Shown: positions 41,101 to 48,949 of the stretch, in pieces
Numbering within the stretch: position 1 is the stretch's first letter
Layout: each line of letters opens with the position of its first letter
Assembly: GCA_947170465.1 (NCBI GenBank)
Contig: CAMVTS010000010.1
Span: 1-50,098 of the forward strand
Source of the DNA: an uncultured Clostridia bacterium
GTDB taxonomy: Bacteria > Bacillota > Clostridia > Oscillospirales > Acutalibacteraceae
Direction of reading: 5' to 3'
Length of the DNA: 50,098 nt
Notes under the pieces: model-generated
The model's database searches: none
What the model saw: only the letters and a program-made list of their open reading frames with translations
Told to the model about the DNA's origin: nothing
Program-made: the position numbers and the translations under genes

Positions 41101-44100
41101 CCTGACCGGTGAGAAATTCAACTTCAAGGACGGTGCTACCAAGCACACCCTGCAGATGTTCTATTTGGAGCGCGGTGATAACGAGTCCAACTGCTCGCTG
41201 TCCTTTAATATGCCCCAGGCTTCCGGTCTGAACATTTTCAATGATGTTACCGCAAAGCAGGTTAACTCCGGCTTGCAGGCAGCGGCACTGCTTTCCGCTA
41301 ACACGGACGCGTTCCGCTACAATGTATCCACCAAGCAAGTTTCCGACACCGAGTGGAATAATCTGAAGGCGCAGTACACCAGCCTTCTTGATTCCAGGAA
41401 AACCCCGGCTACTGTTACAACGCTTGACGCGCTGCCTCAGTTCCCGTCCACCTTTGATGCATGGCGTACCTTCACACAGTCATTTACCTATGGCAATGAC
41501 ACAAAAACGACGACTATGAAGGGTAAGCTGAGTCCCAGCGGCACCGGTACCCCTGCGGATTCCAATGTGCTGAGTGCAATTCCGACGGCATACACAACGC
41601 TGGCAAAGACTACCTATGAGCTGAGCGACAACTATGTCGAAACGGATGAACATGATCCGATTGTGGGACGCACGCAGGAACTGGAAGCGTACGGTTATCA
41701 ACCGGGTGACTTCAATCTGCTGATGGGTCAGAAGGCAACCTTCAACAATAAAGTACCCGCCAACATGATGGTTAAGCTGTATCAGAACAAAGCTCTGGAC
41801 GAAGCAAGCTTTAACGGAGAAAACAATCTGATTAGCTGCAACACCCGTATGATGAATGATGTCTATGATTATTATACCACGACTTATGACATCTACGACA
41901 ACCAGCTTCAGTATTACGTCAAGGAAGCGGATTCTGACGCTACCTCCAACGGAAATATCTATGCTTCGGATAATTCCGCTAACGCCGACTCCTTCTTCTT
42001 CACCAACTATTCTACTGATTCCAATGTGATGAACCCCGCTATGACGGTCAGCTATCACAATGACATCAATGTCGGTAATATCAAGATTCAGAAGGTGCTT
42101 GGCAACAACGAAACTGCTACTTCAGATGCAGAGTTTAGCTTTAAGGTTTACTTCAAGGATATCTTTGGCTTTGATGAGGAAGCGAGAGATTACGCTTATT
42201 ATCGTCAGTATCATGAATATCCGATTGTTTACCACCGTTACAGCACCGCTACCAAAAAGCCTGTCGGCGGCACTGCTGAGGATCCCGATCCCGCTATTCC
42301 TTACGATACCAAAAAGGGAATTAAGCTGAAAGCAGGCGAGTACGCCGTCATTATGGGTGTTCCAGTTGAGACGCAGTATAAGGTAGAGGAAGCAAGAATG
42401 CCCGGTTTCTCGCTCTCTATGATTACGAAGTGGGCGAAGTACCCCGGCTATGAAAACAGTCCAAACGGTAATGTCGTCTATAAGACAAGAAATGCGCTGG
42501 ACGGTGCCTTTGTTGGCAAGGAAATCTATTATCAGAGAATTAACTTTGATTCTAATAAGATGGTAGTTCCTCCCGACTCCATGACGCTGACGGATGAACA
42601 GATTGCAGCGAATCCGAATTCTACCATCGACTATATTCATGAGATTCCGAACGGAAGTATCGACGGTGGCACCGGACAGCCTATTAAGGACGAATATCCT
42701 GTCAACAGTATTCCGATTCGTTCTCAGACGCAGAACGAGAACGGCTACATCTCCACCTCCTGGGTACAGTTTGCCAACCAGAAAGAAGGTATTCAGGTCA
42801 GCTTTAACTACTATCCGCGTGTTATTGTAGACGGTCAGCCGGCTTCTATCAGCAGCTCCTACGATACCTATACTTATACTATTGAGGATTTGTACGAGAC
42901 AGACGCTTCCGGCTACAAGTACATTTCAATGGACGGTAGCGGTACCATCGAAAAGGTGCACTATGACAAGATGATTGCAGCTGCTTTGAAAAACTTCGAT
43001 GATTACAATGGCGGCGTTTTCAGAAATGTTATTGATGAATACCAGGTGTTCAGAACCCAGAAGGATGCGGAGCAACTGTTTGGTATCAGCGGAGACAGCA
43101 TTGTCAACCCGATTCTTACCAATCCTTCTAATACAGACGCCACAAACTATGTACCCTTTACTGCGAAAAATATCAAATATCATACCAATCATTTCAGCCA
43201 GCCGATTTATACCGATAGTACTGTCAATTCAGCTAAAAAGTCTGATATGTGGGTATCCTACTTTAAGGATCGCAAGGTATTAACCGACGCAAACTATATC
43301 GACGCTGAGAATGACGCTACGTCAATTGATGATAAGGCTGCTGTTGTCAAAATCAACGCTTGGCTCTACAACTACCCCAGAAAGTATGAGGTCAGATACG
43401 CTACAGCTGCAGAGAATGATTCTGCAACCCACTTTGAGAGCAATGGAACATTTGGCGGTTACTATGTATGTAATAACTTGTCCAATGACGTATTCAATTT
43501 CTACTACAATCAGCGTTTTGGCGGTCAGGCTGTTGACAGCGAAGGAAATCCCGTAGTGGAGAATCTCCACTTCCTCGGACCGAATGAGTACAATTATCCG
43601 AGCTATACCGATCAGGATGTCATTACTCAACCCGAGGTTACTCTCGACAACGGAACAAAGCTGCATTTCCTCTACTGGGCGTTTGATCCTTACGGCTATA
43701 ATAAGGCTTCCGATGATATGCGCTTCTATTACAGAGTTTCAACTTCCTTCACGCTTTATCCGGTTTACGGTACAGCAGAGCAGTACAACAGCTTTAAGAG
43801 TAAGCCCGGACTGTCTGTCTCCTTGAATGGCGATGATTCGTTCTTTGATGTTAACGGCAGAGCGAGACGCAGAGTAAACGTTTTGATGTCTCCATACAAC
43901 TGCCCGAATGATGATGCAAATATCTACTCCACCAGTGTTATTTTCGTGACTATCGGAGAAGATGTAAAGAATGTTTGCAAAGATCAAAACGGCGTCTTGG
44001 ACGAGAAAAAGGTCAACGAGTTCTATGAGGCATATAAACCTCAGTTAGAGAGTCTGATTACCGGAAATACAGTCGGCACTTCATTGTCACAGTTTACGTA

Positions 44101-44374
44101 TCAGTCTCTAAACTTTGAACTGACAACAAAAGGCTTTAAGCATGATGTCAATTCAACCTATGGTACGTATTCACCCATCGTGCTGACCAATAAGAACAGA
44201 GCGCAGTTTTCCACGAAGTTCACTGTCAGTCCGACCGCTTCAAATCCGGATGGATTTAAGGAATGCTTCGCAATTTCCGCGACAATGTTGTATCACAACG
44301 CTGCAACCGGAGAAAACGAGTGGATTGCAAGTGACAATACCGTAGTGTATGATTTCGGTACACCGCTTGTTTGA
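38168..44374 (+). CDS. Second giant secreted fibro-slime protein
   Basis: A 2068-aa exported protein. The signal peptide (about 1-36) begins MRNKLKSVSRRTISVFLVVL. An N-terminal beta region with a carbohydrate-binding-like block (GTYYIVGDESLGLEWDF) precedes the fibro-slime domain, FNFSGDDDVWVFVDGVLVLD at 895-914. One CnaB-like domain follows, with Lys1309, Glu1408 and Asn1537 in isopeptide-type positions. The C-terminal region, with blocks such as LDNGTKLHFLYWAF and SFTLYPVYGT, parallels the end of the 5515-aa protein (YFQYWQIRS; MYQDSYVTAVYTT). No sortase motif or C-terminal membrane helix is seen. It is the first gene of cassette 2, a shorter relative of the first giant. AGAGAGGT ribosome site. 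Function is inferred as a surface or fibre protein. Confidence 0.87.
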   Translation: MRNKLKSVSRRTISVFLVVLMVISTVTVGVFTTTAAFTEKDNTVSASVDAKKDNEVGAAVDTEETAGGNQVKDNLVGAGTYYIVGDESLGLEWDFNTPLDSETYSWSHTYEGATSGNFRVRDTNSWNGGTDIGWSNLESVPNNEYIKLTKHDNNNNIIMEVKQKCIVTVTYTATGKLSVTAVPAQKSVATSVALTITPSVQKLGKTVSSMTATVTDVTSGVSNITYTFKKANGDVIQTVNKSASETTCTITDIPSGEGTQFTEKKVYPITVEVSTSETYTDNSQTKPYLPVSNTANLTFNDGGTYYTSDGAGDDPTWTMLTANELNEITANVSTLSANQSFTFALSNENDYVEGYPLYTISQEDNKYCTVTQSTKRISRPTTDDPEAGFTVFTYTVTPLKGIKANTAKLYIDLRVTGGKSANKIYAQAEFDKTTDGDSTFNHTTKTVKYYFAKMKEQNKSGLIDGRDDGTMYVHYWNNNIKRVTESGNDRDHGYAQCYPVKSDGTTVGTASEDDKGTQIYLKASTLPFYTSGGVSFATGFNEDKYNVFDVYVAEIPIWATSVCPNKTNGDVDFDAGSKDIPPSTLITMNPNRIYCFFKYDGKVRVTGVPLDKKFWNNDISSRGSYPNEAGEKTFKANAVKFNRQTYSTDIGNKYNVNKVLSERYNGTTTAGLYFGNFWNCDYHDTGSGQNSGKYDTTWKNWNSTANVAMRWGNKQDSGNSGNEADWWKKQGYCPYFAGIWDLVGMHLNTNKKNAMGNYVLQNFDETANMPVFDYEWLKDNLSNGTTKATTNIFENKDFPFVSSEYEGITTYSYDSQVDPNRAITKNNNGDAAKENFTNTHTYAKLGSMLGYEPFINYDNSDGGKYSFANEFNIEFYLTNTGSLKGTDDRKHDIQFNFSGDDDVWVFVDGVLVLDLGGDHMPSAGSINFTDKKVYYKSAMESVNKLDKNFIGSKQQDDFTTDKAHVMTLDLETILNAGSLTGEKFNFKDGATKHTLQMFYLERGDNESNCSLSFNMPQASGLNIFNDVTAKQVNSGLQAAALLSANTDAFRYNVSTKQVSDTEWNNLKAQYTSLLDSRKTPATVTTLDALPQFPSTFDAWRTFTQSFTYGNDTKTTTMKGKLSPSGTGTPADSNVLSAIPTAYTTLAKTTYELSDNYVETDEHDPIVGRTQELEAYGYQPGDFNLLMGQKATFNNKVPANMMVKLYQNKALDEASFNGENNLISCNTRMMNDVYDYYTTTYDIYDNQLQYYVKEADSDATSNGNIYASDNSANADSFFFTNYSTDSNVMNPAMTVSYHNDINVGNIKIQKVLGNNETATSDAEFSFKVYFKDIFGFDEEARDYAYYRQYHEYPIVYHRYSTATKKPVGGTAEDPDPAIPYDTKKGIKLKAGEYAVIMGVPVETQYKVEEARMPGFSLSMITKWAKYPGYENSPNGNVVYKTRNALDGAFVGKEIYYQRINFDSNKMVVPPDSMTLTDEQIAANPNSTIDYIHEIPNGSIDGGTGQPIKDEYPVNSIPIRSQTQNENGYISTSWVQFANQKEGIQVSFNYYPRVIVDGQPASISSSYDTYTYTIEDLYETDASGYKYISMDGSGTIEKVHYDKMIAAALKNFDDYNGGVFRNVIDEYQVFRTQKDAEQLFGISGDSIVNPILTNPSNTDATNYVPFTAKNIKYHTNHFSQPIYTDSTVNSAKKSDMWVSYFKDRKVLTDANYIDAENDATSIDDKAAVVKINAWLYNYPRKYEVRYATAAENDSATHFESNGTFGGYYVCNNLSNDVFNFYYNQRFGGQAVDSEGNPVVENLHFLGPNEYNYPSYTDQDVITQPEVTLDNGTKLHFLYWAFDPYGYNKASDDMRFYYRVSTSFTLYPVYGTAEQYNSFKSKPGLSVSLNGDDSFFDVNGRARRRVNVLMSPYNCPNDDANIYSTSVIFVTIGEDVKNVCKDQNGVLDEKKVNEFYEAYKPQLESLITGNTVGTSLSQFTYQSLNFELTTKGFKHDVNSTYGTYSPIVLTNKNRAQFSTKFTVSPTASNPDGFKECFAISATMLYHNAATGENEWIASDNTVVYDFGTPLV

Positions 44375-44393
44375 TTCGTAAGGAGGCAAGTTA

Positions 44394-44513
44394 ATGAAAA
44401 AATATGTTTCACCTGAATTTGAATTGGTTAATTATAAGTTTTCCGAGAATATGATGGTTGGTACCGCTTCGGTCGAAACTGAAATTCCGGATGTAGAAAA
44501 TGATTGGGAATAA
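44394..44513 (+). CDS. 39-aa SPEF(D/E)LV small peptide, cassette 2
   Basis: ATG at 44394, 20 bases after the giant gene's stop, with a perfect AAGGAGG 7 bases upstream. The N-terminus is MKKYVSPEFELVNYKFSENM, then a Val/Thr/Glu-rich tail ending VENDWE. It matches the cassette 1 peptide over MKK-Y-x-SPEF-x-LV-x-x-x-F and diverges after that. No signal peptide and no cysteine. Two independent copies with strong ribosome sites in the same place make a real gene likely. Function unknown; a precursor, chaperone-like or regulatory peptide are all possible. Confidence 0.82.
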   Translation: MKKYVSPEFELVNYKFSENMMVGTASVETEIPDVENDWE

Positions 44514-44538
44514 ACCGATTCATTGAATCTTAGTGACT

Positions 44539-44573
44539 AAATAAGCTCCGGGAATTATTCTCGGAGCTTATTT
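44539..44573 (+). promoter_or_regulatory. Intercistronic RNA hairpin, cassette 2
   Basis: A 12-bp perfect stem (AAATAAGCTCCG at 44539-44550, complement 44562-44573), 11-base loop. The stem ends at the CGGAGG ribosome site of the LRR gene. Its sequence is unrelated to the cassette 1 hairpin, but place and size agree. Confidence 0.65.
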
Positions 44574-44587
44574 CGGAGGTACTTATT

Positions 44588-45604
44588 ATGAAAAAAAAAT
44601 TTCTGGTTTTTCTCTTAGTATTTTTGTTGTGTTCTTCTATCTGTATTGTACCTGCTTCCGCAATGGTAATGGCGGATTCAAATTTTACTTATGAAGTAAG
44701 TTTTTCTAATAATGAAGCTGTCATAACAAAATGTTTGACGAATGAATCGTCGATTACGGTTCCATCTCATTTTATGGACTACAAGATAACCGGAATAAAA
44801 AGTTACGCGTTTGAGAATAATCAGAACTTGACATCTATCGCACTTCCAATGACTATTCAGTCAGTTGACAGCTATGCTTTCCGCAATTGTAAGTCGCTCA
44901 GGTATATTACCATTCCGGAATCGGTAACAAAGCTGGGCGAAGGAGTTTGCAGTGGTTGTTCATCGCTTGAAAAAGCTTATGTACAGACCGCTTTAAACAA
45001 GCTGCCTGATTTCTCCTTTTACGGATGTGAATCACTTGAATATGTACAGCTGAATAATAAAATATCAACGATAGGAAAAAATGCTTTTTCAGGATGCTCT
45101 TCCTTGCAAAGCATTGACCTTGCGCAAGTTACATCCATTGAACGTGTGGCTTTCTACCAATCAGGGCTAAAATCATTTGATATTATCGAGGGTACGACGT
45201 CTGTTTATGACTATACTTTTGCAGAATGTCAGAATCTTGAACGCGTCAACATTCCACAGTCAGTTAGTATTATCGATCCGACTGCATTTCAAAATGATTC
45301 GAATCTGACTCTCGGCGTTTTTTTGAATTCCTATGCACAACAGTATGCCGTTGATAATCAAATACCTTATGTTATTATTGGCGGTGTAAAGCTTGGTGAT
45401 GTAACCGGCGACGACGATGTTAATGTCAGCGACGTAACGTTCGTTCAGCGGTATATAGCCGAATTAGAGGATTTGGAGAATGCTTTTCTTGACGCAGCAG
45501 ATATAAATGGCGATGGTGATGTCAACATTTCCGATGCCACTGCCATTCAGATGTATTTAGCTGAGTATGAAGTACCTTATCCAATCGGCGAAGTGATAGC
45601 GTGA
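44588..45604 (+). CDS. Secreted BspA-like LRR protein with dockerin, cassette 2
   Basis: A 338-aa exported protein. The signal peptide (about 1-25) begins MKKKFLVFLLVFLLCSS. About eight LRR_5 units follow, such as SYAFENNQNLTSIALP and SYAFRNCKSLRYITIP. The last 60 or so residues are a type I dockerin with canonical loops DVTGDDDVNVSD and DINGDGDVNISD. The segment before the dockerin, NSYAQQYAVDNQIPYVII, is nearly the same as in the cassette 1 protein (DSYAQQYAEENSIPYTLI), so the two are paralogues. It should bind a cohesin encoded elsewhere. The ligand of the LRR part is unknown. Strong CGGAGGT ribosome site next to a hairpin. Confidence 0.9.
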   Translation: MKKKFLVFLLVFLLCSSICIVPASAMVMADSNFTYEVSFSNNEAVITKCLTNESSITVPSHFMDYKITGIKSYAFENNQNLTSIALPMTIQSVDSYAFRNCKSLRYITIPESVTKLGEGVCSGCSSLEKAYVQTALNKLPDFSFYGCESLEYVQLNNKISTIGKNAFSGCSSLQSIDLAQVTSIERVAFYQSGLKSFDIIEGTTSVYDYTFAECQNLERVNIPQSVSIIDPTAFQNDSNLTLGVFLNSYAQQYAVDNQIPYVIIGGVKLGDVTGDDDVNVSDVTFVQRYIAELEDLENAFLDAADINGDGDVNISDATAIQMYLAEYEVPYPIGEVIA

Positions 45605-45612
45605 CAAATTTT

Positions 45613-45652
45613 GAGCAGAAGGTTAGACTTCCTTCTGCTCATTTGTTTATTC
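45613..45652 (+). terminator. Terminator, end of cassette 2
   Basis: A 10-bp stem (GAGCAGAAGG at 45613-45622, complement 45631-45640), 8-base loop, then ATTTGTTTATT. Confidence 0.75.
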
Positions 45653-45661
45653 TGCAGAACA

Positions 45662-45691
45662 AAAATCCACCGGTCAAAGCCGGTGGATTTT
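45662..45691 (-). terminator. Terminator of the Thr/Pro-rich gene
   Basis: A 12-bp perfect stem (AAAATCCACCGG with its complement at 45680-45691), 6-base loop, with T-runs on either strand side. It follows the minus-strand stop by 5 bases and may act in both directions between convergent genes. Confidence 0.8.
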
Positions 45692-45696
45692 GCTGA

Positions 45697-46788
45697 TTAA
45701 CGATAGTGTCTGTTGTTCGGATGATGCTTGTTGGCAGTTCTGCCTCTGCGGTTATGCAGGACTTCTCTGCGTACACGACAAACGATAAGAACGGTGACAG
45801 CCAGAATAATCAACGCCACGCAAACATAAGTAGCAGTGTTTAAGGTCTGGACTGTACCGGCGAGCTTCTGGTCAACCGCAGAAATCTTAGCGCTGTTCTT
45901 CACCAATGAATCATCGCTGTTCTGAGTTGTAGCTGTTTCGATAGTGGCAACAGTGCTTGTAGTACTTGCGGAGGAAGAAGGCGCGGTGCCGGAGGCGGTT
46001 GTGTTTTCCGTAGAAGCAGCTGTCGACTGCGGTGCGGTTGTCGGCTGAGTGGGAGCAACCGTTGTCGCTGCTTGTGAGGTAGAAGACGGAATAACGCTTT
46101 CAGCGGGTTCCGTAACAGCAGTTGAAGGTATTGTTGAAACAGGAGCCGTTGAAGGATGCGCGGTCGGATGAGTAGCCGTTGACGAGGGAGCAGTCGTTCC
46201 GCTCGGGTGGGTAGCCGTTGAAGAAGTACTTGCGGTCGGACTTGTGGAATGAGTGGAAGGAGCTGTACTGCTTCCCGGTGCCGTTGTCGGTAAAATTGTA
46301 GTCGGTTGAATCGTTGTGTGATGAGCGGTAGACGGAGCAGCCGTAGGCTTAGGAGTCGGCGCTTCAGTTGGCTCAATAACAACAGGAGCCGGAACGGTCG
46401 CCGGAACAGGTGCCTGCGTAATCTGCTGTACGGGGGCAGGCTTCACTGTAGCGGCACGAGTAGCTGCCTGTGCGGCTGCTGTCCGTACTGCGGCAGCCTG
46501 CTGGTTAGTCTGCGCTGCAGATGCTGGAGCAGGTGCGTCAGAATTACCTGCCGTTGTATTACTTTCAGACTCAAAACTGATGACATGCCCCTGAGTGTTC
46601 TCTGTATGTTCCATGGTATAGGACTCATAAGAGTTTCCGAACGAATTCATCTTATATAGGCTGGTGTCGCCGGCTTTCATCATACTGCCGGAAAAAAGAA
46701 TGTTGAGTATGACTATCACAACCACTACGGCGATAAAAACAACAGCGTATTTTTCGATTTTCGCTAGGAATCTGTCGGATGCATTCAA
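45697..46788 (-). CDS. Thr/Ser/Pro-rich protein with membrane helix at each end
   Basis: A 363-aa protein of no recognised family. Start: a TTG at 46788 with a perfect AAAGGAGG 7 bases upstream. Longer in-frame starts lack a ribosome site. One membrane helix is at about 14-33 (YAVVFIAVVVVIVILNIL), another at about 320-337 (YVCVALIILAVTVLIV). Between them is a roughly 280-residue loop of Thr, Ser, Pro and Ala with short HPSGTTAPSSTATHPT-like repeats. The 26-residue tail is rich in Arg, His and Asn. Charge suggests both ends are inside, with the mucin-like loop outside. It could be a glycosylated surface stalk. Not sure of any role. Confidence 0.75.
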   Translation of the reverse strand: MNASDRFLAKIEKYAVVFIAVVVVIVILNILFSGSMMKAGDTSLYKMNSFGNSYESYTMEHTENTQGHVISFESESNTTAGNSDAPAPASAAQTNQQAAAVRTAAAQAATRAATVKPAPVQQITQAPVPATVPAPVVIEPTEAPTPKPTAAPSTAHHTTIQPTTILPTTAPGSSTAPSTHSTSPTASTSSTATHPSGTTAPSSTATHPTAHPSTAPVSTIPSTAVTEPAESVIPSSTSQAATTVAPTQPTTAPQSTAASTENTTASGTAPSSSASTTSTVATIETATTQNSDDSLVKNSAKISAVDQKLAGTVQTLNTATYVCVALIILAVTVLIVCRVRREVLHNRRGRTANKHHPNNRHYR

Positions 46789-46858
46789 ATGCTCCCCTCC
46801 TTTGCAACATGGAATCAGGGCGTTAATAGAGAAAGGATGACTCATACATATCTTCTCT

Positions 46859-46864
46859 ATTATA
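46859..46864 (-). promoter_or_regulatory. Possible -10 box of the Thr/Pro-rich gene
   Basis: TATAAT on the minus strand, about 70 bases before the TTG start. No good -35 is seen at 17 bases, so this is weak. Confidence 0.35.
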
Positions 46865-46970
46865 GCTAAACCTATTATCGCACATTCTGAGAAAAAAAGC
46901 AAGCCTTTTCATAAATAAATTTAAAAAAGTTAAAAAACGGTTACAAATTCTACGGTGTTACCCTATTGCC

Positions 46971-47000
46971 TTGACAATCAGTCATTGGCTGCGATACAAT
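46971..47000 (+). promoter_or_regulatory. SigA promoter of recQ
   Basis: TTGACA (46971-46976), 18-base spacer, TACAAT (46995-47000), 36 bases before the recQ ATG. It lies inside the upstream extension of the open frame, which argues for the ATG at 47036. Confidence 0.7.
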
Positions 47001-47035
47001 TGAAACAGCAGAAATCATTACGGTTGGTGTTGAAT

Positions 47036-48892
47036 ATGGGCGACAAAAAATGGGACGCGGTGGAGGCAAAAAAATATCACATTCTGGAGTGGTATTTTGG
47101 ATACAAGCAATTCCGCTCAGGGCAGGAGGATGTCATTGACAGCATACTCAGCGGCCGCGACGCTCTTGCCGTCATGCCGACCGGCGCCGGAAAATCGGTG
47201 TGCTATCAGGTTCCGGGCTTGATGTTTGACGGCGTTACGCTGGTCATATCACCGCTGATTTCTCTGATGAAGGATCAGGTGAACGCGCTGACCTCCATGG
47301 GAATCCGTGCGGCATATCTCAACCGCTCGCTCAGCAACGCCCAATACAACAAGGCGCTCGGCAATATGTCGCGAGGCATGTATAAAATCGTCTACGTTGC
47401 GCCGGAACGGCTTGTCAGCGAGCGTTTTGTGCGGGTGTGCATGACGCTGGAAATCTCGCTGATTGCGATTGATGAAGCGCATTGCGTATCGCAATGGGGA
47501 CAGGATTTCCGTCCGGGCTATCTGAACATCGCGCGATTTATCAACAGTCTGCCAAAGCGGCCGGTTGTCGGCGCCTTTACGGCGACAGCCACCGCCGACG
47601 TGAAGGCGGATATTGTTCAGCTATTGCAGCTGGACAATCCGGTCATGCTGACAACCGGCTTTGACCGTCCAAATCTGTTTTTTTCGGTCATGCATCCGGT
47701 CGATAAGCGCCAGACCTTAATCAAGCTGATACAGGAGCGCAGCGGCAAAACGGGAATCGTTTATTGTTCCACGCGCAAAAAGGTGGAAGAAATCTGTACA
47801 TTTCTCTGTTCCAAGGGCTATTCAGCCACTCGTTACCATGCCGGTTTGACGGATGAGGAGCGCCTGAAAAACCAGGAGGATTTCGTCTATGACCGCAAGC
47901 GGATAATGGTGGCGACAAACGCCTTCGGCATGGGCATCGACAAGAGCGACGTGCGCTTTGTCATTCATTACAACATGCCGAAAAACATCGAGAGCTATTA
48001 CCAGGAGGCAGGACGAGCCGGAAGAGACGGAGAGGACGCCGACTGCATCCTGCTTTTCGGCGCTCAGGATATTTCGACGGCGCAATACTTCATCGACAAC
48101 GCCGAAGCGAATGCCGAAATGACGCCGGAACAAAACGCCGCATTCCGACAAAAGGAAGAGGAGCGACTGCAGCACATGATCGCCTACAGCAAGACGCAGG
48201 GATGTCTGCGCGCGTTTATGCTGCGCTATTTCGGCGAGCATACACCGGACAGCTGTGGAAAATGCGCCAACTGCAAAACCAAGTACCGAATGGTTGACGT
48301 AACGGTTGACGCGCAGAAGATACTCTCCTGCATTGTCCGTACCAAGGAACAATTCGGCTCGCAGGTCATTTGTGACGTACTGCGAGGCAAGGAAACGCAG
48401 AAGATCAGAAGCTTTGAGCTGCACAAGCAGACGACCTACGGTATACTGAGAGACGTCAGCGCCTCACAGCTTAAAAGCCTGATTGAAACCCTGGAAGATC
48501 AGGGATTTATCCGGCATATCGGCGTTGGCAGACCGGTGTTAAAGGTGACAAAATCCGGATGGCTGGTGCTGAAGGGCAAGGTCAGCGTGCAGTCCCGCGA
48601 AGCGTTGAAGGTGCGCACAACGGCAAAGACGATGGGCGCGGAGGTCAATCCGGAGCTGTTCGGCGAATTGCAGAAGGTCAGAACGGCAATTGCCGGGAAA
48701 CGCGGCGTGCCGTCTTATATCATTTTCTCCGACACCGCACTGCGCAGCATGTGCACCATTCTGCCCACCACCGACGAGATGTTTCTCCGCGTCAACGGCG
48801 TAGGCGAAACAAAGCTGCGGCTTTACGGTGAGCAGTTCATGCGTGTTATCCGCGAGCATGTATCAGGCGACAGCAGCATATCTGCGCTTTGA
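47036..48892 (+). CDS. recQ: ATP-dependent DNA helicase RecQ
   Basis: A 618-aa superfamily 2 helicase that unwinds DNA 3' to 5' in repair and fork restart. Motif I is MPTGAGKS, motif II DEAH in IAIDEAHCVSQWGQDF, motif III FTATAT, and motif VI QEAGRAGRDG. The zinc-binding cysteines are in CLRAF and CGKCANCKTKY. The winged-helix domain follows (about 400-500). The C-terminal HRDC domain runs from about 530 to 610 (LFGELQKVRTAIAGKRGVPSYI). Length is typical. The ATG at 47036 is chosen because the promoter lies just upstream; its ribosome site (GGTTGGTG) is modest. Ordinary gene. Confidence 0.95.
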   Translation: MGDKKWDAVEAKKYHILEWYFGYKQFRSGQEDVIDSILSGRDALAVMPTGAGKSVCYQVPGLMFDGVTLVISPLISLMKDQVNALTSMGIRAAYLNRSLSNAQYNKALGNMSRGMYKIVYVAPERLVSERFVRVCMTLEISLIAIDEAHCVSQWGQDFRPGYLNIARFINSLPKRPVVGAFTATATADVKADIVQLLQLDNPVMLTTGFDRPNLFFSVMHPVDKRQTLIKLIQERSGKTGIVYCSTRKKVEEICTFLCSKGYSATRYHAGLTDEERLKNQEDFVYDRKRIMVATNAFGMGIDKSDVRFVIHYNMPKNIESYYQEAGRAGRDGEDADCILLFGAQDISTAQYFIDNAEANAEMTPEQNAAFRQKEEERLQHMIAYSKTQGCLRAFMLRYFGEHTPDSCGKCANCKTKYRMVDVTVDAQKILSCIVRTKEQFGSQVICDVLRGKETQKIRSFELHKQTTYGILRDVSASQLKSLIETLEDQGFIRHIGVGRPVLKVTKSGWLVLKGKVSVQSREALKVRTTAKTMGAEVNPELFGELQKVRTAIAGKRGVPSYIIFSDTALRSMCTILPTTDEMFLRVNGVGETKLRLYGEQFMRVIREHVSGDSSISAL

Positions 48893-48949
48893 CAGCAGAT
48901 TTTTATTCAAACCATCATGCATCTCTCAAAGTAAAAGGAAAGAATCAAA

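Noticed and set aside
46955..47035. A longer RecQ reading from 46955.
   Set aside because: The extension contains the promoter TTGACA-N18-TACAAT and has no family similarity.
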